Counted from the first letter of the stretch, positions 53,101 to 57,711 are shown. The stretch is DNA of 64,000 nucleotides from Nymphalis io (GCF_905147045.1 NC_065908.1:10044001-10108000); one strand, 5' to 3'. A program made the numbers and translations. Notes: generated by a model from the sequence alone, not told the origin.

Positions 53101-56100
53101 GGGTGTGCACCGCTGTACGACCGTTATTTCTGTTTTGTTGCGCCATTTGGGAAAAATAGAATGGAAAAGAGACGTGAAGCGAGCGATGTATTGCCACGAT
53201 AGGGATGGGCAAAGCGTGGAGGCGTGTTTCCCCAAGTGGTTGCCAAAAGGGAAAATACACTGACCCGCCGGACGGAAGGGCCCCCGAACCCCCCCGGAAG
53301 TGGCCGCCGGGACTCCACCTACCGGTCACCAACCGGCACGACGGTCCACCCCGAGATTATGCGTGGCCTGGTGGGGCAGCCTCACGAGCTGGTTAGGCAC
53401 GCTCGGGCCCCTGTACTATGCCACGGGCGGCCAGCGGAACAGCCGTTTCTTCGGATCTCCTTGTCCGGCAGGTCAATACAGTTTCCCCCGGCATTGGTTC
53501 AACAGCCGTCTCCAATTGGACCAACACCCATCGCGGCAATACTCGCTCGGGCTCTGGCTGTACGCTGGCTGACCTCGAAACGCGGCTGCAAGCCACTTCA
53601 CGAGTTTTTCACCATGCGTACGGTGGTAACAAGCCAGGCGGATGTTAGCATCCTACCACCAGATGAGCAGATGGTCGCTCAGATATCCTTTAGTCGCCTC
53701 TTACGACACCCATGGGAAAGAGAGGGGCAGTGAAATGTATTCTTTCTCCGTCACTGCACGGATATAAGTATACAATATGGATATAATATCCATCCAGAAT
53801 GTTTCCATTTAGAAATGTTTATTAAGAAAAGCGTAATTTCAAGCGGTTCTACACGAAACCCCGGGATCGTATTGAACAGATGGAGTCAACAAGCTATGGT
53901 AATTATTTAATGTTAAGCAAAAATTAATGAATTTCGCATGTGGCGTACGAATTTGTAAAATAGTAATTATATTATTTATTCTAAATCATACTTATGGTAA
54001 TAAGAGAAAAGATTTTTTTGTTTTCTTTATTTATAATTTAATAACCTTATAACAATTATAGCCACAAAGTTATCAGGGCAAAAAATTATATATACAATAC
54101 TGTCTAATAAAAAAATATATGATATATATTTATTGAAGTTAACCGAATATAACCGTCACTTTTGTTAAATTTTTGGAGTTTTTTGTAAGGAATTCTAAGT
54201 TCGCAAAAATGTTAAAAACTTGATCGTTTTAACTGACCAAATGCCATTTAAATATCTTCTATTGGTTCAGTAATTTGAAAGATGTTAACAGAATAAAAAA
54301 CACTTTTATAAGTAATTTAATAAGTAAAAGTAACAGACGGTTAGTGTCCTAATTTTAAATAAAGGCCCCTCTCGTTTTGAGGATTGGGTTCGGTCCATAT
54401 TCCACCACGCTGCCCCAACGTGATTTACGAAATACATGAATACACATTTGGTATCCGTATCGATTTTCCTTCCTACATATGCATGTTTCTTCGTTTTTTT
54501 TTTTTTTTTTTGATGAATTAGACATATAATAAATCCGAAACTGATCGCTGTCTGTACATGAAAGATATATGAAAAAATCTATTACCGGGGCTTTATCAAC
54601 GCAATAGAACCCAAAACAATGATTGTTAGAATTTTTGTCTGTTTGTCTGTGCGTTTGTTCACACTAATCTTAGAAACAGCTTAACGGATTTGAGTGTGAT
54701 TTTCACTAATTTATTGTGGCTTAAAATTTAGTGTTTGTTTTATTTCAATCGGTTTATAAAGTTATATCAATGTAAAGAATCACGTCGAACGTTTATTCAA
54801 TACTATTGCTATTGAATAACTGTTTTCCAATGTAAGTTGAACTCAGATCTATATGATTAATCATATTAAATAGGGTTCTGCTTATGTCGGTTTACTCGCC
54901 TATGCCTATATATGTCTATCTTTTAAGGTTAACTATAACCTTTTGTATGGTAATCAAATTTGTTCTGAAATAATGCATTATTTGCAAAGTCGTTTTTATA
55001 AAATATTAATTCTTATGAAAGATATCGAGATAAGACAATAGACAGTTTTTAGTAATTTTTATAGGTTGTTTGAAAATATTTATATATACGTACGTATTTA
55101 TTTTCGGTTTGTAATTAGCTTTATAAGTTAAAGTATATAAGTTAGGTAGATATTTCGTTTCATTGCCACATTTTTTTTCCATGGTTTTGTTAAATTTATA
55201 CTTAGTCCATTAGTTTGACAAGTGAAGTAAAGCCTAAAGTATATATTTAATTTTTTTAATTCAAATAAAAATTGAAAATAGTTAAAATTAAAAATTTAAA
55301 GTTGCTTGCTCGGGTTTGAACCATGAACCTTCGATCAAGATTCACGTGGGTCATTTCGGCAAAATATTGTAGATACTACGATATAACTGTAAGTAAATTT
55401 GTCACTCCTCTTTGTTCGATGATTAATGAGATGGCAGGTAACTGGATAATACTTGGTGGTAGGGCTTTCTGCATGCCCCACTGGTTAGATACCACCCACA
55501 CACTCATCACAAATTCCATAAAACAATAATACTTAGTTGTTGCGTGGAGGGTGAATGAGCCAGTGTAAGTGCATGCACGAAGGACATAACATCTTAGTTT
55601 CCAAGGCACACTGACGATGTAAAAAATTGTTAATATTTTATTTAAAAAAATCCTTAAATGTTAAGTTATAGAAGCTAATGATTCCGCATCCCTCTTAGTA
55701 TCCACGTTAATCATAGATTGTGATTAAATAGACTTTGACAGTAGACATGGACATTGTAATATTTTAAAAGAGACCTCTCTTAAAAGAATTCGTGGTCGCA
55801 AAGTCGCGAATGTAGAAATGTAATTTCTTTATTTTGGAGGAAAATATTTTTAGCCGGCAGAAACGACATTGTCGAATGAAAAGCCTCTCTGACATGATTT
55901 TAGTACAAGTTCTTTTTTCCTTTGGGTCAGTACATTTTTTGTTGTTATATGAATGTAAGTAAAGTATTTCTTCTTCTTTTCTAGTAATATGAAAGCATCC
56001 ATTTCAAAATGCTTAAAAGTTAGTGGAGCACCTTCTAAAGCTTATATCTCTTTCAATATTGGATTTTATAAGTTATTATTTTAAGAAATTTGTAATTTGT

Positions 56101-57711
56101 TTTATCGTTTAAATATCATTCGAGATCTCCAATTTTGTTAAAGTCAGTAGGTTCACAATACTTATAGTGAACAAAACCTGAACACAGTTTACATTATTTC
56201 TTATATTTTATAAGACATTGCATACTAAAGTATAACTTACCGATCCTTTTCTGCCGGGAAAACTGAAGAATACGTCCGGACCGTTCCTATGTGGCATCTG
56301 ACGGAGCACGTTTAACAGCTTAGCGGAGTGCCTCGGCTGAAACAATATTAATTTTTAACAAAACATATTTTACCTGCTGAGTAAACCATAGATTGTGATA
56401 AAATACTTTGACAGTATATAACGAAATGGAACTCTACTTTAATCTTTAAGTTCATAATCCATTTACTGTCGATGAGTTCGTTAACAAAGGAGGTTCTCTA
56501 ATCGCCTGATTTGAACATGTATTGGCTTTAGCATCCTGATGGATATCGCTACATGGTATGGTTACACAGATGTGCAAGACCTACTCGTGCACAAGTGTAT
56601 GCACAAAGAGAGAGTGCACCTGCACTTTATAATCCAACACGACCGAAAAGACACGAGAAACCAAAGAGAATAAACATTGCCAATTTTCGGACAACAGGCT
56701 TCTTCTACGAATTTCTCGCCAGAAACTCCTAATAGCTATAGTTAAATGACCCTGATCATGTATTTACCAATTTGACAATTTAATGTTAATAATATCCATG
56801 TGAATACAGCATCATTTTATTTAGTTAGTAATATAATCATGTTTGATGTTAAAAATAATATGTACATACGAGCAACCACCAATTTGCTTAATTCTGGACC
56901 ATCATCGAACTACGAGCTAATTAATTGGAACGGTCAGTAAATGACTATGTTTACTATCGGTTAATTATGCACGTATTGAATCCAATCGCCAGCGATAAGA
57001 GTATATAAAATTATCAATGTGATACTATGCTGTGCTTGTTGTTAAGTGAGGATACAAACCAAATTGTAAATTTTCTTACAAAAAATTTTATAAAATTTCT
57101 TCACTAAACGAAACCGGCTTTAAATAAACTAACCAAACTACTGCAGTCATGTTTCGAGCCAAGCCGAGATAAATTCCGCAGCCTCCCCCGCATTGTCTTT
57201 CTCACGTACCAAGGCATCATGAACGAGAGTAGATAGTAAAATGTGGCTTAATACGGAAAGATCCCACTTTACGTACAATTAGTGAAACCACGGGTGCTTT
57301 TCAAATTTGCATTGTTATAGCAGGCGGTAATTAGCCGACAGGAACGGCTGTGTTACTTTGTGTTTATATTTGCTTAGTGGAGCCTGACATTATTCGTTTG
57401 TTATTTTTACTTTTGTTTGCCTTGTGTGTCGCTTTGTCCGAGCGCTTTGTTCAAAAGAGAAATGTTTTTCTTATTAAAGAATTTACAACCACACAGAAAA
57501 CAGCTAAGTCAAAGCGGATTTTTTTCATTTTTGTTTAAATTTAAATACAAAAATATAAGAGGAGAAGACGTAAAGTATGTAAAGGATTTTTGCTTAAAAT
57601 TGTTACTTACCCATTTTCCATTGACTGCCTTCATAGCGTTAAACAACTGTTTAAGTTCTTTAACAGTAACGCTGTAACTAGCCAGGACCCCTAACATTTC
57701 TATCAGGAGAT
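314..57711 (-). CDS. Nbea: Neurobeachin (rugose/DAKAP550 orthologue), 21 exons visible, both ends outside window
   Basis: Neurobeachin is a very large BEACH-family scaffold that binds PKA type II and acts in vesicle/receptor trafficking at Golgi-derived membranes and synapses (family knowledge). The sequence shows 21 minus-strand exons (listed separately) with consensus AG/GT borders. All junction phases fit: codons split by introns rebuild the expected residue, e.g. exons 3/4 give Tyr-Cys-Phe and exons 15/16 give Pro-Met-Ile. In order, the product covers the end of the N-terminal armadillo region, a concanavalin A-like lectin domain (exons 3-7), a second armadillo stretch (exons 8-16), a long acidic disordered segment with candidate RII helices (exon 17), and the conserved block before DUF1088 (exons 18-20). 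PH-BEACH and WD40 exons must lie left of position 1, and the first exons beyond 64,000. No promoter or polyA site is in view. LRBA is the vertebrate paralogue; as far as I know insects have a single copy. Confidence 0.96.
572..736 (-). CDS. Nbea: Neurobeachin exon 19
   Basis: 165 nt (55 codons), phase 0, encoding [16 protein letters not shown] and [14 protein letters not shown], very conserved in neurobeachin. The acceptor is TTTTTAAG and the donor GTACGTAT. Confidence 0.95.
1007..1152 (-). CDS. Nbea: Neurobeachin exon 18
   Basis: 146 nt, encoding [20 protein letters not shown] and the [16 protein letters not shown] block. Two AGs could serve as acceptor. Only the upstream one (CTCTCATAG) keeps frame with exon 17, adding Glu-Thr-Lys before RPSKC. 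The donor is GTATTGTG. Confidence 0.92.
1350..2934 (-). CDS. Nbea: Neurobeachin exon 17, long disordered exon with candidate RII-binding helices
   Basis: 1585 nt (528 codons plus one base). It opens with [19 protein letters not shown], the conserved end of the folded region, and RPISTISGW, which corresponds to a conserved STISG motif. The rest is Ser/Thr/Asp/Glu-rich and predicted disordered. Two amphipathic helices stand out, at 2002-2064 and 1825-1884. Drosophila DAKAP550 is known to have two PKA-RII-binding sites, so these are candidates for them. The donor chosen (GTACTATG) is weak but is the one giving a frame-compatible join to exon 18. Confidence 0.93.
1825..1884 (-). other. Nbea: Candidate PKA-RII-binding amphipathic helix 2
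   Basis: Encodes [20 protein letters not shown] within exon 17. Hydrophobic residues recur at 3-4 spacing with a small residue on the same face, as in AKAP helices. It lies about 40 codons downstream of helix 1 in an otherwise charged, disordered segment. Function is inferred from DAKAP550. Confidence 0.6.
2002..2064 (-). other. Nbea: Candidate PKA-RII-binding amphipathic helix 1
   Basis: Encodes [20 protein letters not shown] within exon 17. The spacing of Ile/Val/Leu/Ala gives one continuous hydrophobic face over about five turns, the pattern that docks on the RII dimerisation domain. Function is inferred. Confidence 0.6.
3091..3407 (-). CDS. Nbea: Neurobeachin exon 16
   Basis: 317 nt, encoding [57 protein letters not shown] and [10 protein letters not shown], the end of the second armadillo-like region. 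The acceptor is TCCATTAG and the donor GTAAACTT. Phase 0 exit. Confidence 0.96.
3523..3713 (-). CDS. Nbea: Neurobeachin exon 15
   Basis: 191 nt, encoding [34 protein letters not shown] and [13 protein letters not shown]. The acceptor is CGTTTCAG and the donor GTACGGCA. Codon third positions are overwhelmingly G or C, unlike most other exons here. Confidence 0.94.
3817..4078 (-). mobile_element. SINE family A copy, decayed (intron 15/14)
   Basis: Matches the other family A copies along its length (GGTCACCACC near one end, ATGCGCCACCAACATTG, AATTGCTGTTTGGCGGTAGA, GTACCCAGACGGGCT). The tail end, marked in better copies by a T-run, is at the left, so the element is on the minus strand. It fills more than half of a 443-bp intron. 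Confidence 0.8.
4157..4260 (-). CDS. Nbea: Neurobeachin exon 14
   Basis: 104 nt, encoding [17 protein letters not shown] and [13 protein letters not shown]. The donor is GTACGCGAG (A at +3, C at +4). It ends with AA of a Lys codon completed by exon 15. A decayed SINE (3817-4078) occupies more than half of the next intron. Confidence 0.93.
4666..4752 (-). CDS. Nbea: Neurobeachin exon 13
   Basis: 87 nt (29 codons), phase 0, encoding [19 protein letters not shown] and [10 protein letters not shown]. The acceptor is GTTCCAG and the donor GTAAATTA. Confidence 0.95.
4933..5075 (-). CDS. Nbea: Neurobeachin exon 12
   Basis: 143 nt, encoding [20 protein letters not shown] and [19 protein letters not shown]. 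The acceptor is ATTCCAG and the donor GTATTTTT (weak after +4). It completes the Asp codon begun by exon 11 and leaves in phase 0. Confidence 0.95.
5538..5760 (-). CDS. Nbea: Neurobeachin exon 11
   Basis: 223 nt, encoding [17 protein letters not shown] and [12 protein letters not shown], hallmark neurobeachin/LRBA sequence. The acceptor assigned from homology (GACGTGGCAG) lacks a good pyrimidine tract. The frame is open for a further 90 nt upstream with in-frame AGs, so a slightly longer exon is possible. The donor is GTATGTTT. GC content is clearly above that of the flanking introns. Confidence 0.93.
5761..7961. other. Intron 11/10 with a weak repeat remnant
   Basis: AT-rich, no exon found. 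At about 7247-7342 a stretch (CCCGTGTACCAGTAAGCG, GTCAGATTACCGTCCCGAGA) resembles a common lepidopteran repeat also seen on the other strand at 25.4-25.7 kb. The rest is unassigned. Confidence 0.45.
7962..8175 (-). CDS. Nbea: Neurobeachin exon 10
   Basis: 214 nt, encoding [28 protein letters not shown] and [18 protein letters not shown], helical repeats aligning with the second armadillo region. The acceptor is TTCCCAG and the donor GTAACTGA. It enters with the last base of a split Cys codon and leaves in phase 0. Confidence 0.94.
8176..9971. other. Intron 10/9
   Basis: Contains the perfect hairpin at 8834-8891. A GC-richer patch at about 9365-9500 has CGGCTAAC/CGGCTCTA repeats and a short CTCGG-CTAA-CCGAG palindrome. 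No other recognised content. Confidence 0.6.
8834..8891. repeat. Perfect 27-bp inverted repeat with 4-nt loop
   Basis: The left arm at 8834-8860 (begins AATATTATTTC, ends TTTGTCT) is the exact reverse complement of 8865-8891; the loop is ACCC. It lies in the intron between exons 10 and 9. It would fold into an uninterrupted hairpin on either strand. Confidence 0.95.
9972..10114 (-). CDS. Nbea: Neurobeachin exon 9
   Basis: 143 nt, encoding [17 protein letters not shown], the start of the second armadillo-like region. The acceptor is CTTTGCAG and the donor GTATGTTC. It ends with TG of a Cys codon completed by exon 10. The [15 protein letters not shown] tail is variable in the family. Confidence 0.95.
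10645..11073 (-). mobile_element. Non-autonomous Helitron, family H1, copy 1
   Basis: On the minus strand the 3' end is a hairpin (GCCCA-ACGAAG-TGGGC) followed by ACGGGTCAGCTAG, then host T: the Helitron 3' signature. The other end (ACTAATAATATAAAGAGG on the minus strand) matches copy 2 at 61.3-62.15 kb but has merged with a TA microsatellite, so its exact start is lost. An internal perfect 16-bp inverted repeat spans 10947-10983. No coding capacity. Confidence 0.78.
10947..10983. repeat. Perfect 16-bp inverted repeat inside Helitron H1
   Basis: The arm TTTACTGCATATAATT at 10947-10962 and its reverse complement at 10968-10983 are separated by ATGTA. The second Helitron copy has only the right arm, so the left arm arose or survived only here. 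Confidence 0.9.
11068..11125. repeat. (TA)n microsatellite
   Basis: About 28 TA units with no interruptions, beginning in the terminal AGTATA of the Helitron. It probably expanded from the TATA at the element's end. Confidence 0.97.
11374..11514 (-). CDS. Nbea: Neurobeachin exon 8
   Basis: 141 nt (47 codons), phase 0, encoding [17 protein letters not shown] and [13 protein letters not shown], strongly conserved just after the lectin-like domain. The acceptor is GATTCAG and the donor GTAAGCTA. A 9.7-kb repeat-rich intron lies upstream. Confidence 0.96.
12934..12980 (-). mobile_element. SINE family A, first part, interrupted by Helitron
   Basis: GAGGTCACCACCGCCAATAG and the following TGACACCGTTAGGAATATTA match the tail-proximal third of SINE A. 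The match stops at position 12,980, where the Helitron begins, and resumes at 14,742. The outermost tail end is missing. Confidence 0.8.
12981..14741 (-). mobile_element. Non-autonomous Helitron, family H2, with nested SINE
   Basis: On the minus strand it starts TCTGTACATATAAATAAAAT (at 14,741) and ends GAGGGCAACAGCTAG (at 12,981), the 5'-TC...CTAG-3' Helitron form. It sits precisely between A (12,980) and T (14,742) without target duplication, as Helitrons do. The interior has degenerate repeats of roughly 130-150 bp containing GGGTGGAATTTC-like blocks (about 13.7-14.2 kb). A SINE A is inserted at 14,262-14,517. No RepHel open frame. Confidence 0.85.
14262..14517 (-). mobile_element. SINE family A copy nested in Helitron H2
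   Basis: Tail T-run at 14,262, then ATAGGATAGGTAGGCGGACG and CACCTGATGGTAAGTGG, ending CTCTACCACCAGTAAA. It is near full length with a deletion in the middle, and was inserted after the Helitron. Confidence 0.9.
14742..14895 (-). mobile_element. SINE family A, second part, beyond Helitron
   Basis: TTCCTTACATCGCCAACGCG and following bases continue the SINE exactly where 12,980 broke off. It ends in GAGCCCCACACC, matching GAGCTCTACCACC in other copies. Confidence 0.85.
15574..15879 (+). mobile_element. tRNA-derived SINE family B (Metulj-like), with target duplication
   Basis: Head AAGCCGAGATGGCCCTGTGG with an internal polymerase III B box (GGTTCAAACCC), body with ACGGTGAAGGAAAACATCG, and end CAGCAGTGGGACATTCACAG. 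It is flanked by a 9-bp direct repeat AGTGTTGTG (15,565-15,573 and 15,880-15,888). The family name is from memory. Confidence 0.88.
19170..19463 (-). mobile_element. SINE family A, full-length copy
   Basis: T-run, TATAGAATAGGAAGGTGG, CACCTGATGGTAAGTGG, through to GCCCTACCACCAGTAAAA. A 63-codon open frame on the plus strand across it recurs in other copies and is a property of the repeat, not a gene. Confidence 0.92.
21187..21294 (-). CDS. Nbea: Neurobeachin exon 7b (paralogous linker exon)
   Basis: 108 nt (36 codons), phase 0 on both sides, with good sites (acceptor GGTGCCAG, donor GTAAGACTG). It encodes [14 protein letters not shown] followed by [18 protein letters not shown]. The start aligns with exon 7a ([14 protein letters not shown]), so it looks like a tandem exon duplicate. 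It may be mutually exclusive with, or used in addition to, exon 7a; the sequence cannot decide. Confidence 0.75.
21522..21830 (-). CDS. Nbea: Neurobeachin exon 7a, long form with acidic extension
   Basis: If donor GTGAGC at 21,773 is skipped, the frame continues for 84 more codons to a strong donor, GTAAGCATG, at 21,521 (total 309 nt, still phase 0). The added peptide is Pro/Glu/Ser-rich ([20 protein letters not shown]) and then helical ([20 protein letters not shown]). Base composition is coding-like and unlike the surrounding AT-rich intron. This points to an alternative 5' splice site inserting a disordered segment after the lectin domain. Expression is not shown by sequence. Confidence 0.55.
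21774..21830 (-). CDS. Nbea: Neurobeachin exon 7a (canonical linker exon)
   Basis: 57 nt (19 codons), phase 0, encoding [19 protein letters not shown]. This matches the linker that in neurobeachin joins GPGYK to VLYDGKL. The donor used for this short form would be GTGAGCGAG at 21,773. The frame stays open past it to a second donor (separate entry), and a similar exon (7b) lies 480 nt downstream. Confidence 0.85.
22102..22248 (-). CDS. Nbea: Neurobeachin exon 6 (end of lectin-like domain)
   Basis: 147 nt (49 codons), phase 0 on both sides. It encodes [27 protein letters not shown] and HRLGPGYK, the closing strands of the lectin-like domain as in neurobeachin/LRBA. The donor is GTAAAACA, weaker than most in this gene. 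Confidence 0.96.
24027..24340 (+). mobile_element. tRNA-derived SINE family B copy
   Basis: Same order as the 15.6-kb copy: AAGCCGAGAGGCCCAGTGAT, B-box-like GGATTCAAACCC, GGTGAAGGAAAACATCGTGA, AGCCCAGCAGTGGGACATTT. No clear target duplication seen. Confidence 0.87.
25430..25665 (-). mobile_element. Decayed tRNA-headed lepidopteran repeat
   Basis: Read on the minus strand, CTCGTTGGTTTAAGC and GGATTCGAAGCTCC resemble the A and B boxes of a tRNA-like head. The body (ACAGTCTCGCGCCTCAGATA, GGGTCGGATTGCCATCCCAT) matches a repeat I recall as common in moths and butterflies. A 131-codon open frame on the plus strand here is probably chance. Confidence 0.5.
25860..25898 (-). CDS. Nbea: Candidate in-frame microexon in the lectin-like domain
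   Basis: 39 nt between exons 5 and 6, open in phase 0, encoding [13 protein letters not shown]. It is preceded by a pyrimidine-rich tract ending in ACACAG and followed by a strong donor, GTGAGTATG. Exons 5 and 6 already join to give an uninterrupted homologous protein (STND then PFDKCYIG), so this would be an alternative cassette. I know of no homologous insert, and a chance match in a 4.4-kb intron is quite possible. Confidence 0.3.
26644..26764 (-). CDS. Nbea: Neurobeachin exon 5 (lectin-like domain)
   Basis: 121 nt, encoding [13 protein letters not shown], then [10 protein letters not shown] and the MAWFVSTND block. The acceptor is GTTTAG and the donor GTAAGTGT. It leaves in phase 0, so the 39-nt candidate exon downstream could be included or skipped without changing frame. 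Confidence 0.96.
27268..27393 (-). CDS. Nbea: Neurobeachin exon 4 (lectin-like domain)
   Basis: 126 nt, encoding [18 protein letters not shown] and [16 protein letters not shown], a very conserved part of the neurobeachin/LRBA lectin domain. The acceptor is GTTGCAG and the donor GTAAGTCG. A decayed SINE begins about 90 nt upstream of the acceptor. Confidence 0.96.
27483..27740 (-). mobile_element. SINE family A copy, decayed, near exon 4
   Basis: Recognisable blocks are AATGCGCCATCAAACTTGG, CCTTGCGCCTGTAATTGGCT, TTGTTTGGCGGTAAAATC and GTACCTACCCATACTGACTT. The left end is poorly preserved. It lies about 90 nt from exon 4's acceptor. Confidence 0.75.
28334..28610 (-). mobile_element. SINE family A copy
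   Basis: AAGGCGAACGAGCATATGGG through CTCTACCACCAGTAAA. Near full length but lacking the T-run tail. Confidence 0.9.
28672..28870. repeat. Pyrimidine-rich repeat fragment
   Basis: CCTACGTGGGGTCGGCACAA followed by C/T-rich sequence. I recall a similar block as dispersed in lepidopteran genomes. Element class not determined. Confidence 0.4.
29625..29661 (-). repeat. 3'-terminal hairpin of CR1-like LINE copy 1
   Basis: In element sense, GACTCTACT pairs with AGTAGAGTC and CCACTT pairs with AGGTGG around the loop ACCATC, with one bulged A. The inner part is shared with SINE family A. Confidence 0.85.
31420..31732 (+). mobile_element. SINE family A inserted in LINE copy 1
   Basis: Copy 2 of the LINE has an uninterrupted GGTGGCAGCGAAGGTTGG. 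Copy 1 has the SINE between GGTGGCAGC and GCGAAGGTTGG. The SINE runs in its own sense from ACTGGTGGTAGGGC to a 21-nt A-run, so it is a young insertion. Any target duplication is only 2-3 nt. Confidence 0.94.
33964..36082 (-). mobile_element. RTE-clade LINE, 5'-truncated, open frame of 700 codons
   Basis: The minus-strand frame 36,083-33,981 encodes the last motif of the endonuclease (GSDHRLVRG), then a linker and reverse transcriptase motifs [59 protein letters not shown] and YLGQII, and an RTE-type C-terminus ([20 protein letters not shown]). The 3' end is a (TCAA)n tract at 33,966-33,985, typical of RTE tails. Most of the endonuclease is missing, so it is a dead-on-arrival insertion, but the remaining frame has no stop and must be recent. 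Confidence 0.92.
36650..36953 (-). mobile_element. tRNA-derived SINE family B copy with 11-bp target duplication
   Basis: Reverse-oriented family B: GAATGTCCCACTGCTGGGC near the left, TTGAACCCACGATCATCGG and the CATCGC end at the right. Flanked by TACGTGCGTTA at 36,639-36,649 and 36,954-36,964, a clear retroposition footprint. Confidence 0.92.
37057..37145 (+). mobile_element. SINE family A fragment
   Basis: GTAATTACAGGTACAAGGGA and CATCTTAGTTGCC match the middle of SINE A in sense orientation. Both ends are absent. Confidence 0.6.
37282..37463 (+). mobile_element. Short retroposon (182 bp) with 16-bp target duplication
   Basis: Bounded by GTCTAGCTGTTTGTGT (37,266-37,281) and GTCTGGCTGTTTGTGT (37,464-37,479), 15 of 16 identical. 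It starts CACGGTAGAATGCGAAAGTG and ends in GATAAAAAAAG, a short A-tail. The inside is GC-rich with the palindrome AACGCGTAACGCGTT. It matches none of the other families here. It could be a SINE, a 5'-truncated LINE end or a retrocopied RNA. Confidence 0.7.
37665..37755 (-). mobile_element. SINE family A fragment
   Basis: CCATGGGAACTAAGATATTA, TGTCCCTTGTGCTTGTAG and CTTCAAACCGGAACACA match the middle of SINE A. Confidence 0.7.
37859..37980 (-). CDS. Nbea: Neurobeachin exon 3 (start of lectin-like domain)
   Basis: 122 nt, encoding [19 protein letters not shown] and the following DPINSVN block, the start of the concanavalin A-like domain. The acceptor is GTTGCAG and the donor GTAAATTT. It ends with two bases (TG) of a Cys codon completed by exon 4. 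Near-identical LINE copies on the same strand lie on either side (29.6-33.6 kb and 50.1-53.8 kb). Confidence 0.95.
38721..38983 (-). mobile_element. SINE family A copy with internal rearrangement
   Basis: Tail side TTTTTATAGAAGGAAGGCGG, head side CTCTACCACCAGTAAA. The stretch usually reading CACTGGCTCACTCACCC is replaced by a second GTAGAATATCTG block, a deletion plus short duplication. Confidence 0.9.
41699..41880 (+). mobile_element. SINE family B fragment
   Basis: AGGTTCAAAGCCGGGCAAGC, then GAAGGCCTTAACCCAGAAGT. The head before the B box is lost and the middle is shortened. Confidence 0.75.
43686..43748 (-). mobile_element. SINE family B 3' fragment
   Basis: GTAAAGTCTGTAAGAGCCCG, then CCCCGCTGTTGGGCAAAAGC matches the last 60 bp of family B in reverse. 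It abuts a SINE A fragment. Confidence 0.65.
43760..43832 (-). mobile_element. SINE family A tail-side fragment
   Basis: AACCACCAGATGGTAACTGG, then TCACCACCGCCCATACAAAT matches the tail-proximal part of SINE A. Confidence 0.65.
44275..44535 (-). mobile_element. tRNA-derived SINE family C
   Basis: On the minus strand it begins GGGCCGGTTGGCGTGGTTGG (A-box-like), has GTTTCGATTCCCACC (B box), then a body with ATGAACATGTCTGTTTGTCC, and ends near AATAATGACCCAGGATATA with an ATT-rich tail. Distinct from families A and B; only one copy recognised here. Confidence 0.72.
46612..46720 (+). mobile_element. SINE family A head-side remnant
   Basis: TTGGGCTTGTGTAAGCCCGT, CCGGGTGGTAT, CTGGTTCCGGTTTAAGGG and GTAATTAGAGGCACAA follow the order of SINE A with heavy decay. 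Confidence 0.5.
47765..47837 (+). tRNA. tRNA-Ala (AGC), copy 1
   Basis: 73 nt that fold into a complete cloverleaf: acceptor GGGGGCG/CGCCTCC with discriminator A, D stem GCTC/GAGC, anticodon stem CTCGC/GCGAG with loop TTAGCAT (anticodon AGC) and T stem CCGGG/CCCGG. The acceptor has the G3:U70 pair that identifies alanine tRNA. A TTTTT run about 10 nt downstream would terminate polymerase III. It lies on the strand opposite neurobeachin, inside its intron. Confidence 0.97.
48862..48934 (+). tRNA. tRNA-Ala (AGC), copy 2
   Basis: Identical over 73 nt to the copy at 47,765, with the same cloverleaf, G3:U70 and anticodon AGC. It is preceded by CTAAC and followed by AATTGGATTATTTTTT (terminator). 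Beyond a few flanking bases the neighbourhood differs from copy 1. Confidence 0.97.
49171..49455 (-). mobile_element. SINE family B copy
   Basis: Reverse orientation: GTAACGGCCTGTGAGTGTCA at left, GGGTTTGAACCCACGATAAT, and GGCCATCTCGGCT at right. Decayed in the middle; no clear target duplication. Confidence 0.87.
50099..53763 (-). mobile_element. CR1-like (Zenon-type?) LINE copy 2, nearly full length
   Basis: Same element and strand as copy 1. The likely start Met-Ala-Gln-Gln is at 53,146, and coding runs to 50,210 in three frames. Endonuclease motifs [14 protein letters not shown] and GSSDHSLIS and reverse transcriptase motifs [18 protein letters not shown] and [10 protein letters not shown] are present; [10 protein letters not shown] lies in the last frame. 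Two lesions break it: a 4-nt deletion near 51,615 (GAAGAGAAAG versus GAAGAGAGAGAAAG in copy 1) and a 1-nt insertion near 51,120. Neither is in copy 1. The leader ends at GCACGGAT as in copy 1, which suggests the true 5' end. Confidence 0.92.
50130..50166 (-). repeat. 3'-terminal hairpin of CR1-like LINE copy 2
   Basis: Same structure as in copy 1, with one loop change (ACCAAC for ACCATC in element sense). The stem is intact. Confidence 0.85.
54326..54490 (-). mobile_element. SINE family B, badly decayed
   Basis: AGTAACAGACGGTTAGTGTC, CCATATTCCACCACGCTGCC and GCATGTTTCTTC preserve the order of family B in reverse. The tRNA-like head is gone. Confidence 0.65.
55303..55360 (-). mobile_element. 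SINE family B head fragment
   Basis: CTTGCTCGGGTTTGAACCAT, GATCAAGATTCACG and GTCATTTCGGC match the tRNA-like head in reverse. Confidence 0.65.
55450..55620 (+). mobile_element. SINE family A copy, tail lost
   Basis: CTTGGTGGTAGGGCTTTCTG, TACCACCCACACACTCATCA, GAGCCAGTGTAAGTGCATGC and CATCTTAGTTTCCAAGG, in element sense. Confidence 0.82.
56241..56336 (-). CDS. Nbea: Neurobeachin exon 2
   Basis: 96 nt (32 codons), phase 0 on both sides, encoding [11 protein letters not shown] and [10 protein letters not shown], the segment just before the lectin domain. The acceptor is GTTTCAG and the donor GTAAGTTA. It is followed by an 18.3-kb intron that holds a LINE and two tRNA genes. Confidence 0.94.
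56337..57610. other. Intron 2/1
   Basis: 1.27 kb. A patch around 56,560-56,640 with GTGCACAAGTGTATGCACAA and AGAGTGCACCTGCAC may be a remnant of the repeat seen at 25.4 kb. No exon found. Confidence 0.5.
57611..57711 (-). CDS. Nbea: Neurobeachin exon 1 (first visible)
   Basis: 101 nt, encoding an armadillo-region segment with [17 protein letters not shown], near-identical to vertebrate neurobeachin at this point. The acceptor reads TTTACAG and the donor GTAAGTAA. It enters with two bases of a split Asp codon and exits in phase 0. The preceding exon was not found up to 64,000, so the upstream intron exceeds 6.2 kb. Confidence 0.93.

Larger units (their letters stand above)
37981..56240. other. 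Intron 3/2, 18.3 kb
   Basis: Holds SINE A (38.7 kb and fragments at 43.8, 46.6, 55.5 kb), SINE B (41.7, 43.7, 49.2, 54.3, 55.3 kb), SINE C (44.3 kb), two tRNA-Ala genes (47.77, 48.86 kb) and LINE copy 2 (50.1-53.8 kb). Small repeat-like remnants occur at about 47.32-47.47 and 48.19-48.33 kb. Most of 39-41.6, 42-43.6 and 44.7-46.6 kb has nothing I can name. Confidence 0.6.
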
